Source: Allorhodoferax sp032337135 (lineage in GTDB: Bacteria; Pseudomonadota; Gammaproteobacteria; Burkholderiales; Burkholderiaceae_C). From it: a stretch of DNA of 64,000 nt. Shown here in pieces: positions 9,341 through 17,322 of the stretch. The first letter of the stretch is position 1. Each line of letters begins with the position of its first letter. The notes beneath the pieces were generated by a model. The model saw only the letters and a program-made list of their open reading frames with translations, did no database searches and was not told the origin of the DNA. The position numbers were made by a program, and so were the translations under genes. Location: contig NZ_JAVXZZ010000003.1 in NCBI RefSeq assembly GCF_032337135.1, forward strand, positions 124,001 to 188,000. Reading direction: 5' to 3'.

Positions 9341-11175
9341 TGCGCTCGTTCCGCTTGCGCCTGGCGGTGGTGAGCGCTTTGCTCAGTGCCACCATCCTGG
9401 TCGCCTTCGGGGCTGGCAGCTGGTGGCTCATCCGTAATGCCAAGCTCGGGCAGTTGGACAGCGAGATGAAGGCGTTGGCCGGCAGGGAAGTCGGGCTGCT
9501 GGATCGCGCTGAGTCATCGGCGATCGGCCGGGAATCTGATCTCGCCTCTGCCCTTGGATTGCGGTCCGCGAGCGATGTGGCGGTGCTGGCGGAATCCCCG
9601 TTGGGAACGATGCGCTACCAGTCGGCCCAATGGCCTGCTGATGTGCTTGCGACGGTCACCAAACGCCTGTCGACTGCCTCGGCGTCGGATCCGGCGGTCG
9701 AGGGGTGGCGCTGGTTGCCCGGAGCGATCGCCTACGCAGCGCCTCCTGGGCGCGCGGACGGCGCGGGTCCTCCGGGTGGAGTGGGGGGGGCGGATGACGC
9801 TGGGGTCAGAGCTGGCCCAGGGGCGGTGCGCGAGGGCCCTTTTCCCCGACCACCCGTTCCGCCCGCAGGTGCGGTGCAGCCAGCCTTTCCACCCGCACAG
9901 CGGGAACCCTTGTCGGCATCGCCGAGGGACGGTCCGCGCGTGCCCGCGGCGACGACGCGGGACAGGGAGCTGCCCCCAGTGGTCGTTTCCGTGCCGGCGC
10001 AGCAGGAGAGCCAGGCCACGGAAAGCGAGTCTGAGCAGCGCGAGAAGTCCCCCCCGCCCTCGGTACGCATGCCGCCTGAGCCCCAGGCGACGCCAGTCGC
10101 GCGAGAGCGTTTGGCTTTCGATGTGCCCTTGCCAGGCCGACCTGCGCCGGCGTTGACCCTGATTGCGGTCTCCGCGGGGGGGCAGAACTGGCGTGTGGCG
10201 GTGGCTTCGCTGCCGCAGCAGCGTTTCGTGGTAGCGGCCAACCTGCGTGCCATCGACGAGGATTTGCGGGGCACGCGCAACGGATTCCTGCTGGTGCTGC
10301 CGTTGGCCCTGGGATTGGCCGGATTGGTGAGCTGGTGGGGTGCTGGGCGGGCCCTCGTTCCTTTGGATGCGATTACGCAGGCGGCCCGGCGGGTGACCGC
10401 GGAGGGTTTGGACAAGCGCATCGCAGTACAAGGGCAGGACCGGGAGTTCACCGAGCTGATCGAGGTCTTCAATCGCATGCTGGCCCGGCTGGAGCGCAGC
10501 TTCGGTCAGGCTAACCGCTTTACTGCCGACGCCGCGCATGAACTCAAGACGCCGCTGGCCATCATCCAGGGGCAATTGGAGCGCGCACTGGTGCAGGCCC
10601 AGGACAACCCTGCTCTGCAAGCGGCGCTGACCAGCACCCTGGACGAGGTGCAGCGCTTGGGGGCCATTTCCCGCAAGTTGCTGCTCCTGGCGCAGGCAGA
10701 TGCCGGACGTTTGCGTGTCAGCCAGGAGCCCATCGACATGGGCCAGATGCTGGCGGATCTGATCGAGGACGCCCGCATGCTGGCTCCTGCGCTGGACATT
10801 CAGGGCCGCGTCCAAGCCGACTTGCGCATCAGCGGTGATGAGACCCTCTTGCGACAGGTGCTGCACAACCTGCTCAGCAATGCCATCAAGTACAACCTTC
10901 CGGAAGGCTGGATCCGGGTGCAGACCGCGCGCTGGGGTCAGCGTCTGGAGGTGAGCGTGGCCAATGCCTCCCGAGGCATTGCCTCCCACGAGCGAAAGCG
11001 TCTGTTCGAGCGCTTCTACCGCGCCGATGCTGCCCATGGTCGCACGATCGAGGGGGTGGGGCTGGGGCTCAGCGTGTCGCGCGAAATTGCCCGGGCCCAT
11101 GGTGGTGACCTGGTGTTCAAGGGGGAGACCACCGATGGCGGCGTGGAGTTCGCACTGCTGCTGCCGTTGCGCTGA
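9340..11175 (+). CDS. Membrane sensor histidine kinase with a long Pro-rich periplasmic insert
   Basis: Partner kinase of the preceding regulator (TGATG overlap). TM1 is near residues 5-28 and TM2 near 310-330. The HAMP region is followed by the phospho-acceptor motif ADAAHELKTPLA (near 400) and an ATPase domain with LLSNAIKYN and GVGLGLSVSREI. The G1 box is degenerate (VANASRGI in place of DxGxG), as in some CusS-like kinases. The periplasmic part is unusual: roughly residues 140-265 are Pro/Arg/Glu-rich and low-complexity, probably disordered. The domain order otherwise fits heavy-metal sensors. The signal is unknown. Confidence 0.9.
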   Translation: MRSFRLRLAVVSALLSATILVAFGAGSWWLIRNAKLGQLDSEMKALAGREVGLLDRAESSAIGRESDLASALGLRSASDVAVLAESPLGTMRYQSAQWPADVLATVTKRLSTASASDPAVEGWRWLPGAIAYAAPPGRADGAGPPGGVGGADDAGVRAGPGAVREGPFPRPPVPPAGAVQPAFPPAQREPLSASPRDGPRVPAATTRDRELPPVVVSVPAQQESQATESESEQREKSPPPSVRMPPEPQATPVARERLAFDVPLPGRPAPALTLIAVSAGGQNWRVAVASLPQQRFVVAANLRAIDEDLRGTRNGFLLVLPLALGLAGLVSWWGAGRALVPLDAITQAARRVTAEGLDKRIAVQGQDREFTELIEVFNRMLARLERSFGQANRFTADAAHELKTPLAIIQGQLERALVQAQDNPALQAALTSTLDEVQRLGAISRKLLLLAQADAGRLRVSQEPIDMGQMLADLIEDARMLAPALDIQGRVQADLRISGDETLLRQVLHNLLSNAIKYNLPEGWIRVQTARWGQRLEVSVANASRGIASHERKRLFERFYRADAAHGRTIEGVGLGLSVSREIARAHGGDLVFKGETTDGGVEFALLLPLR

Positions 11176-11208
11176 CCCTTCGGCGGGTTGGCACAACCCG
11201 CAGCGCGT

Positions 11209-13389
11209 TCAACCTGCCAGGTTGATCTCCTTTTCCCATCCGGAAATGCCGACGTCTCCGTGTTGAATCAGGGAAACGGCGGTCAGCGTCAGGCGGTGAG
11301 TGCCCCAGCTCGCTTCGACGTTCGCTGCACCCAGGCGCACTGGGATGTGCGCTTGGGTCTGCACGTCTCGGGCGCCCCATGCAGCGCGGTGGGTCGCTGT
11401 CTGTATCCAGCTGGCTCTAGACGCATCCCACGTCCGATGGCCCGTGCTGTGGAGCACCGTCATCGCTGGCAGGCCCAGAAACGACAGGGCGCGATGCGTG
11501 CCTTGGACGCTGTGGCGCGCTTCCTGGTTGCGTAACTCCCAATGCAGCACGTCCGCGGATGTCGATACGTTGGCACAGGCCAGGGTCCATGCGTCGAACA
11601 GGATGTCGGGTGCGGCATTGCGTTCCGAGCAGCAGAACATGGCATCGTGCACCGTCACAATGCAGGTTGCGCCTGCGCTGCTGCGCAGCTGCCAGCGCCC
11701 TTCAGGGGTCAGGGAGCACAGCAGAGTCCAGTCCACGCTGCCCTGACCATCCACGCTGGTCCGGAACCGCAGCCCGCGGCCGGGTAGCAATGCCAGGGGG
11801 TAGATGCTCGGCAACGACGCCCCGCAAACGGCCTGCCCGCTGACCGGCAGCGCCCGCAAGGCGTGGTGTGCAAGGGGTTGACCGGAATCGAGCCAGAGGT
11901 TGGTCAAGTGAAAGCGTGTGGTGGGACTGCCGGGGTAGGGAGCGGTCTGTACGTGCAGGTGCAGATGGGGCTGGGGTGAGCGGCCGGAATTGCCGCAGTG
12001 GCCGATGATCTGTCCCTGGTGCACCCAGCTGCCAGGGGCCACGTACAGGCTGCCTTGGCGCAGATGGGCCAGCAATACGTACAGGCCGTTGTCCATGCGG
12101 ATGACGACATGGTTTCCCCAGCGGTTGACGGTATCCACTTCGCCAATGGCATTGTCGGCACAGTGCCCGATCGCCTGGACGACTTCGCCGGCGGCGGGGG
12201 CATATACCGCTTCGCCAAAGGCATGGAAATCGGCCGGTATCGCCCCCAGGCCGCGAAAGCTGGCGCCATCGACGACGCGGATGAAGTCCAGTGCGTAGCG
12301 CAACGCACCGACGTGGGTGTGCGGTCCATCGATATCCTGGGAAACGGTCCAGGTTCCATTGAAGGGCACCGCCAGACAGGGCGCGCGGCGGTAGGCGGCA
12401 TGGCTGGCGGCCATGGTACGTCGGGCAGCGGCTTGCTCCGGGAGTTGGGGAAGGGGATGCAGCAGGTGTTGCAATTTGGGGTGGCGGCGCATGGCCGCCA
12501 GCGCCATCCAGCTGGCGAGCACGAACGGCAGTGAATAGCCAGGCAGGTGCGTGGCGCTGGCAAATGCCCACGCCAGCATGGCGGCCAGTGCCGCGGCCAC
12601 CGCGGCGTACAGCCAGCTGATGAGCCCCGGCGCCGCCATCAGCCCGCCGACGAGCAGCATCGTCAGAAGGGCGTTGGCGTGCATCGAGCAACTGATCGTT
12701 TCGGTGGTGCCGCCAGCCACCACGGCGACCCCGGTGCTGATGCCCACGGCGCAAAGCAGCAGCCACAGGTAGTAGGGCGAGGCCAGGGTCAGGACCAGCA
12801 GCATGGCCCAGCCTGCCCAGGCCGACTGCAGGAACAGCAGCGCCCCCACACTGGGCCCCAGCGAGGACAGCCAGGCCGTTGGGTCGCCGGGGCATGTGGT
12901 GGCCATGGGATCCGTTGGGATGGTCTGGGTCTGCAGGATGCCCCAGGCCAGCGCCAGCACGGCAAACGGGGCGCTGTAGAGCCCCAGCCCGCTGCGGCGC
13001 AGCCACGCGGTACCCAGCAGTGTGGTGACAGCCCCCAACAAGGCTGCGGCCGTGACCAGCAGCAGTCCGTGTGCTGTGGACGCCCAGCCCGTGTGCGCCA
13101 GCAGCAGGCCCAGCAGCAGTCCGTTGAACACCGCAATGGGGCGTTCTTCCGTCTGCGCACCCGCCGCCCCGGCGCCGCACCATGCGGCCACGGCACCGGC
13201 CAGGCCCTGCGATGCGGCGCCGGGATTGTCGAGCCAGGTCAAGGCTGCCAGTAGCGCGCCCCAGCGGGCTTGGGGTAGCAGGGCAACCCAGGCATATCCG
13301 CGGCTGACTTCCTGTGCCAGCGCCAGCAGGGAAGTGATGAGTGCTTTCAGTGCACGCAGCCCGGCATCGGTACGCTCCCGGGTGCTCAT
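11209..13389 (-). CDS. Urea-transporter-like membrane domain fused to an M23 (LytM) peptidase
   Basis: A 726-residue fusion. Residues about 25-310 are a polytopic domain resembling bacterial urea transporters (FNGLLLGL near 88, GLGLYSAPF and LPGYSLPFVLASW, the two related halves of the family). A second domain, about 345-490, is an M23 zinc endopeptidase with the HTHVGALRYALDF ligand block (near 356) and GNSGRSPQPHLHLHV (near 468-478), so the metal ligands are complete. About 200 C-terminal residues are unassigned. The peptidase probably faces the periplasm. The gene is last in a three-gene operon, and its ATG overlaps the ATP-grasp stop by four bases (ATGA). Urea as substrate is not established; another small amide is possible. 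Confidence 0.85.
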   Translation of the reverse strand: MSTRERTDAGLRALKALITSLLALAQEVSRGYAWVALLPQARWGALLAALTWLDNPGAASQGLAGAVAAWCGAGAAGAQTEERPIAVFNGLLLGLLLAHTGWASTAHGLLLVTAAALLGAVTTLLGTAWLRRSGLGLYSAPFAVLALAWGILQTQTIPTDPMATTCPGDPTAWLSSLGPSVGALLFLQSAWAGWAMLLVLTLASPYYLWLLLCAVGISTGVAVVAGGTTETISCSMHANALLTMLLVGGLMAAPGLISWLYAAVAAALAAMLAWAFASATHLPGYSLPFVLASWMALAAMRRHPKLQHLLHPLPQLPEQAAARRTMAASHAAYRRAPCLAVPFNGTWTVSQDIDGPHTHVGALRYALDFIRVVDGASFRGLGAIPADFHAFGEAVYAPAAGEVVQAIGHCADNAIGEVDTVNRWGNHVVIRMDNGLYVLLAHLRQGSLYVAPGSWVHQGQIIGHCGNSGRSPQPHLHLHVQTAPYPGSPTTRFHLTNLWLDSGQPLAHHALRALPVSGQAVCGASLPSIYPLALLPGRGLRFRTSVDGQGSVDWTLLCSLTPEGRWQLRSSAGATCIVTVHDAMFCCSERNAAPDILFDAWTLACANVSTSADVLHWELRNQEARHSVQGTHRALSFLGLPAMTVLHSTGHRTWDASRASWIQTATHRAAWGARDVQTQAHIPVRLGAANVEASWGTHRLTLTAVSLIQHGDVGISGWEKEINLAG

Positions 13390-15014
13390 GGCGTGGTGCT
13401 CGAAGATGCGCTCCCCTTGATGTTCGCAAAGGCGTCAGGCACGTCCTCGGCAGCACCGGCGGACAGCGGCGTGCGATCGAAGGCCTGGTTGAGTGCAGTG
13501 GTCCATGTGACACCACGCGGGCTCAGCACACCTTGCTCATCGCTCAGGGGCTCGTTCGCAAACAGAATGGCCAGGTCGGCGCCACGGTAGGCCAGGTCAT
13601 GGGGGCGCAGGATGCGCAGCACAAAAGCCTCGTCCGGCGCGCAGGCATCACTGCGCAGGCTGGAGGTCTTGCGCAATTGCAGCGCACCGTGGTCATCCAG
13701 CCTGTAGACGCCAGAGGGTGGCGCGGCCTTGATGGTCTCCAGCGATTCGCGCGTGTGCTTGAGGATCAGTTGGCTGCTGATCCCCTGCGCACCGTCGCGC
13801 AGCACCGCCTCATTGAAGGCGTCCACGTCCATGCGCAGGTCGACCTGCGGGTCGTATTCCAGCAGGTGGAACAGCAACAGGGGCAGCTGCTGGTGGGTGA
13901 ATTCGGAAGTGTTGGTCAGTGTCGTCACCCCTGTCAGGCGCGGATTGAGTTCTCCCAGATAGACCTCGGCGCTGTCGAGGTCGATCAGGTAGTCGATCTC
14001 GAACGTGCCCCGGTAGCCCCGCTCGTAGAGGGCCTGGCCGATGGCCTGAGTCTTGCGCTGGACCGCGCGCCGCGTGGTCATGTCGAACGCGCCCTGGTGG
14101 TTCTCGTTGCCGCACCAGCCGCCCGCGTAGGGTGTGAGCGCGCTCTGGCCGATCAGCTCCTTCAGCAGCGGGCCGACGAAAGTGCCCCAGCGGGTGGCGC
14201 AGGCCTCGATGGCGGTGCCGACGCAGCGCACCCTGCGCATGATCTTGACGGTGCGCTCGGCTTCGATGGCAGCCGCAACCCGGAGGTAGTCCTGTTCGTC
14301 GGAAATGAAGAAGGTGGTCTTGCCGGAATCGCCGTAGGGCAGTTGCACCACGAGGTGGGGGCCGAGGTTGGCGCCATCGGCCGCGGCGCGCAGTGCCGCA
14401 TACGAGTCCACATGGGCCAACACATTGGGCACACTGGCCACGCCCGCCGCGTTGCCGATGCGGGTGGTGACCACCTTGCTGTCGACCTGGCGTACCAGCG
14501 CATTGCGTGGCAAGGCCACCGACAGCCCGAGCTGTTGCGCCTTGGCTTCGAGTGCTTCGTCGAAGAACAGGAACAGGGCTTGTGCACCCGAACGCGGAGG
14601 TGCCAGGCGGCGGATGTGGCGCTGCACCTCGGCGCTGTCGAGCAGGTAGTGGTTCACATCCTCGATGCCGGAAAAGCTGCGGCTGTGGTCGTCTGCATGG
14701 TTGAAGATGGCTGGCTCCGAACCGTCCATGCAGTCGATGAGTGTGATGTTGTGCCAGTGGTTCACCCATCGGTGCATTTCCAGCGTGTTGAAGTGGGTGG
14801 CGCTGATGAAGAAGTAGGGTCGCTCGTTGTGGGCGAAATGGCGCTTGATGTCCTCGATCGACCGCAGGACAACAGTCTTGCCCTGCGATCCCTGGGAAGC
14901 GCGGCGACCCAAAGGTGTACCCGCCATGCGCAAGGCGTGCTGCAGGTGGGCGTGCTCCGATTCGATGGGGGCGAGGAACGAGCGGAAGTCGTGGTGCAAG
15001 TGGGATGTGCGCAT
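13386..15014 (-). CDS. ATP-grasp ligase (biotin-carboxylase-like)
   Basis: Cytosolic ATP-grasp enzyme of 542 residues, expected to activate a carboxylate as acyl phosphate and join it to an amine or similar nucleophile. The ATP-binding loop is VVQLPYGDSGKTTF (near 226), and the metal-binding end of the fold is GTFEIDYLID with YLGELNPRLTG (near 355). No biotin carrier, carboxyltransferase or MurD-type partner is nearby, so carboxylase function is unlikely. The ATG at 15014 has GAGGAG 6 bases upstream, lying over the end of the TPR gene; a longer open frame to 15665 is spurious. It is sandwiched between the TPR protein and the transporter-peptidase fusion in one operon. Substrate unknown. Confidence 0.85.
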   Translation of the reverse strand: MRTSHLHHDFRSFLAPIESEHAHLQHALRMAGTPLGRRASQGSQGKTVVLRSIEDIKRHFAHNERPYFFISATHFNTLEMHRWVNHWHNITLIDCMDGSEPAIFNHADDHSRSFSGIEDVNHYLLDSAEVQRHIRRLAPPRSGAQALFLFFDEALEAKAQQLGLSVALPRNALVRQVDSKVVTTRIGNAAGVASVPNVLAHVDSYAALRAAADGANLGPHLVVQLPYGDSGKTTFFISDEQDYLRVAAAIEAERTVKIMRRVRCVGTAIEACATRWGTFVGPLLKELIGQSALTPYAGGWCGNENHQGAFDMTTRRAVQRKTQAIGQALYERGYRGTFEIDYLIDLDSAEVYLGELNPRLTGVTTLTNTSEFTHQQLPLLLFHLLEYDPQVDLRMDVDAFNEAVLRDGAQGISSQLILKHTRESLETIKAAPPSGVYRLDDHGALQLRKTSSLRSDACAPDEAFVLRILRPHDLAYRGADLAILFANEPLSDEQGVLSPRGVTWTTALNQAFDRTPLSAGAAEDVPDAFANIKGSASSSTTP

Positions 15015-15024
15015 GCTGCTCTCC

Positions 15025-15633
15025 TCAGGATTTGGCGCCGACATAGGCCTTGGCTTCGGCTTGCGACGGGTTGCGCGCGAGTACCGCCGTGTAGGCCGCC
15101 ATGGCCTCGGTGCGGCGACCCAGCCAGGCATAGGCGCGGGCCAAGTACAGGTGGGCCGTTGCATCCGAGTTGTAGGCCTGCACCAGTTGGTTGGCACTGC
15201 GGGCCATGGCGGCCCAGTCCTGCGCGCCCTCCTGGGCGAGCACCATACGCAGCAGTGCGAGGTAACTGTTGGGCGCCAGCTCCAGCGTTCCGCGGGCCAC
15301 GGTCTCGGCCTCGCGCCAGCGCTTGGCTCCCAGCAGGGCCAGGGCCTGCCCCAGGCGGGCGTCGACCGAGCGCGGGTAGCGCTCGGCTGCCTGCCGGTAT
15401 TCGCGCGCCGCGTCGTCGTACTTGCCGCTCTGGTAGAGCAGCCAGGCGCGGCGCAGGCTCTTGAACTCCTGCTCCGAGCCGCTGGCGTTGGCGAAGTCCA
15501 GCGCATTGATGGCTTCGATGTACTTCTGGGCCGCCTCCAGCTGGTAGGAGTTGTTCCAGGCAGCATCCTGTGCCATGGCGCAGGACGCCGACACCAGCGT
15601 GCCCAGCAGCAGGGCGCAAAACTTGGGTTGCAT
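15025..15633 (-). CDS. Exported TPR-repeat protein
   Basis: A 202-residue periplasmic protein with a signal peptide (hydrophobic residues 5-20, likely cleavage after AMA). The rest is helical with tetratricopeptide-like units, for example RRAWLLYQSGKYDDAAREYRQ, GQALALLGAKRWREAETVAR and LYLARAYAWLGRRTEAMAAY. It probably acts as a protein-binding scaffold. It is first in the operon: the stop is 10 bases before the ATP-grasp start. AAAGG lies about 7 bases before its ATG. Its promoter region (15634-15756) is shared with the divergent catalase-like gene and holds a CusR-like box. Confidence 0.85.
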   Translation of the reverse strand: MQPKFCALLLGTLVSASCAMAQDAAWNNSYQLEAAQKYIEAINALDFANASGSEQEFKSLRRAWLLYQSGKYDDAAREYRQAAERYPRSVDARLGQALALLGAKRWREAETVARGTLELAPNSYLALLRMVLAQEGAQDWAAMARSANQLVQAYNSDATAHLYLARAYAWLGRRTEAMAAYTAVLARNPSQAEAKAYVGAKS

Positions 15634-15706
15634 GGGGTGCCTTTCGTGCAGTTGATCCATGGCACCGATGCTGCGCTGGCAGAATGGCAGCAAACCCTGC
15701 AGGCCG

Positions 15707-15723
15707 ATTACAGATTTGTCATG
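15707..15723. promoter_or_regulatory. CusR/CopR-like operator box, copy 2
   Basis: ATTACA-GATT-TGTCATG reads on the minus strand CATGACA-AATC-TGTAAT, identical to the box at 8590-8606 except for the four spacer bases. It is in the 123-base divergent promoter between the TPR/ATP-grasp/transporter operon and the catalase-like gene. It links both to the two-component system at 8654-11175 (inference). Confidence 0.6.
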
Positions 15724-15756
15724 CAAGGCCACCGACCCGAACCAAGGAGCACGCCC

Positions 15757-16743
15757 ATGTCCCCACATATCCCATCGACTGCCTGGAAGGAAGTGATAGC
15801 ACCCGACGAGGCGCAGCGCTTTGCGGCTTATGCCGAACAGTTTGCAGCGCTGCAGGCGCGCAAGTCCAAGCGCTACGGGCAGGGGCGTGCCCTGCACCGC
15901 AAGCAGCTCGCTGCTGCTCATGGAACGCTCAAGGTACTGGGTGGTTTGCCAGCCTTTGCCGCTCAGGGGCTCTTCGCTGCTCCTGGCCAGTTTGACGTTC
16001 GCGTACGCCTGTCCAACGGTGGCATGGACAAGGCGTCCGACAAGGTGCCCGATGTGCGCGGCTTTGCCTTGCGCGTGCTGGGTGTTCAGGGTGACAGCGC
16101 GCTGGGCAATGGTCCGGCCGTGAGCCAGGACTTCGCGCTCATCAACCACGAGGCCTTTGCCTTTCCCCGCAGCGACGAGTTCGTGGACTTCGTGGTGGCC
16201 GCTTCAGCCGGTGGGGGCAGCCTGATGAAGTTCCTGGTCCGGCGCTACGGCATCGTCGGTGCCATCCGCCGCGTGGCGCAGACGGCCCGCACCTTCGGCA
16301 AGGCCTTTGGCGGCTTTGCTGCCAACCCGATGTACAGCGCAGCTCCCATTGCCTGCGGGCCGTATGCGGTACGCGTGCGGCTGGTTCCGGCGGCCTCGAA
16401 CGGTGCCGCCGTCAAGGGCGGCTGCGATGATTGGGGTGGCGAGTTCGCCGCCCGATTGCAGGCCCAGGACCTGCACTGGGAACTGCAATTGCAACCCTTC
16501 GTGGACGAGGCCACGACCCCGATCGAAGATGCCAGCGTGGACTGGCCCACGCCCTACACGACGGTGGCGCGCCTTACCCTGCCACGCCAGACGCTGGACG
16601 CAGCTTCGGCACTGGCCACCGAGGCCGAGGCGGGCGTGTTCGATCCCTGGCAGGCCCTCGCAGCCCACCGCCCGTTGGGTGATGTGATGCGGGCACGCAA
16701 GGTGGTGTACTACCAGAGCCAGAAAGGGCGCGGTGCGGCGTGA
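15757..16743 (+). CDS. Catalase-superfamily haem protein
   Basis: A 328-residue protein of the catalase fold family, shorter than true catalases (about 480 residues or more). The core VRLSNGGMDKASDKVPDVRGFALRVLG corresponds to the RFS...RDPRGFA block of catalases. A likely haem-side segment DPWQALAAHRPLGDVMRARK with a following YYQSQ is at the C-terminus. Residues diverge enough that catalase activity cannot be assumed; peroxidase or haem-dependent chemistry is possible. ATG 15757 has AAGGAG upstream. It is divergent from the TPR operon and shares a CusR-like box, consistent with a metal or oxidative-stress response. Confidence 0.8.
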   Translation: MSPHIPSTAWKEVIAPDEAQRFAAYAEQFAALQARKSKRYGQGRALHRKQLAAAHGTLKVLGGLPAFAAQGLFAAPGQFDVRVRLSNGGMDKASDKVPDVRGFALRVLGVQGDSALGNGPAVSQDFALINHEAFAFPRSDEFVDFVVAASAGGGSLMKFLVRRYGIVGAIRRVAQTARTFGKAFGGFAANPMYSAAPIACGPYAVRVRLVPAASNGAAVKGGCDDWGGEFAARLQAQDLHWELQLQPFVDEATTPIEDASVDWPTPYTTVARLTLPRQTLDAASALATEAEAGVFDPWQALAAHRPLGDVMRARKVVYYQSQKGRGAA

Positions 16744-16754
16744 ATGCCGCGGCT

Positions 16755-16803
16755 TTGACTTGAATCAAGGCGTTAGGATACGGATGTGGGCACTATCGGT
16801 CCA
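16755..16803 (+). promoter_or_regulatory. FNR-type box and putative class II promoter of uspA
   Basis: TTGAC-TTGA-ATCAA (16755-16768) differs from the FNR/Anr consensus TTGAT-N4-ATCAA at one base. If its centre is placed at -41.5, transcription starts near 16803 and a -10-like CACTAT (16791-16796) falls in the right place. This predicts oxygen-limited induction of the UspA gene at 16828. Inference from spacing and consensus. Confidence 0.55.
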
Positions 16804-16827
16804 CTAACCAATTTCAGGAGCAATTGC

Positions 16828-17268
16828 ATGTTCAAGAACATTTTGCTGGCCACCGACGGATCCGCCGCATCAGACCATGCCGCATCCGTAGCGGTGGGAT
16901 TGGCGCGCACCCATGGCGCCAAGCTGACCGCACTGTATGCGGTCGACCCCTATCCCTACGTGGGGCTGGGTGAAGTCAATCCCATGGGGTTCCAGGCCTA
17001 CATGTCGGCGGCCCAGGAGCACGCGGCCACGGCCCACAGCCGCATCGCCTCGCTGTGTTCTGAAGGCGGCGCAGCGGTTCAGCTGGAGGTCAAGCTGGTG
17101 GAAGATGTCTCTGCCGCAGCGGGCATTGTGCAGGCCGCCCAGGCCGAAGGTGCCGACCTGATCGTGGTCGGCTCGCACGGCCGCACCGGCATTGCGCGCC
17201 TGATGTTGGGTAGCGTGGCAGCCAAGGTGGTGGCCGAGTCTCCCGTGCCAGTGCTCGTGGTGCGCTGA
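16828..17268 (+). CDS. Universal stress protein UspA family
   Basis: A 146-residue cytosolic single-domain Usp. The N-terminal FKNILLATDGS strand-turn and the C-terminal ATP-binding motif GSHGRTGIARLMLGSVA followed by SPVPVLVVR are intact, so it belongs to the ATP-binding subgroup. CAGGAG lies 9 bases before the ATG. It is monocistronic, followed by a strong terminator and preceded by an FNR-like box, which fits the known anaerobic induction of Usp genes in other proteobacteria. Confidence 0.93.
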   Translation: MFKNILLATDGSAASDHAASVAVGLARTHGAKLTALYAVDPYPYVGLGEVNPMGFQAYMSAAQEHAATAHSRIASLCSEGGAAVQLEVKLVEDVSAAAGIVQAAQAEGADLIVVGSHGRTGIARLMLGSVAAKVVAESPVPVLVVR

Positions 17269-17298
17269 AGCCAGCTGCCACTGCGTGGCAAAGATCGG

Positions 17299-17322
17299 GC
17301 GCCGCATGCGGCGCCTTTTTTT
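17299..17322 (+). terminator. Intrinsic terminator of uspA
   Basis: GC-rich perfect stem GGCGCCGCATGCGGCGCC followed by seven T. The T run overlaps the stop codon of the convergent gene ending at 17321. Confidence 0.9.

Noticed and set aside
10960..11010. Inactive histidine kinase because the G1 box is degenerate
   Set aside because: Similar variants occur in CusS-like kinases, and the N, F and G2 boxes are intact.
14827..15756. Long plus-strand frame running into the catalase-like gene and long minus-strand extensions of the ATP-grasp and TPR frames
   Set aside because: They are antisense or out-of-frame to well-supported genes; ribosome sites and family lengths fix starts at 15757, 15014 and 15633.
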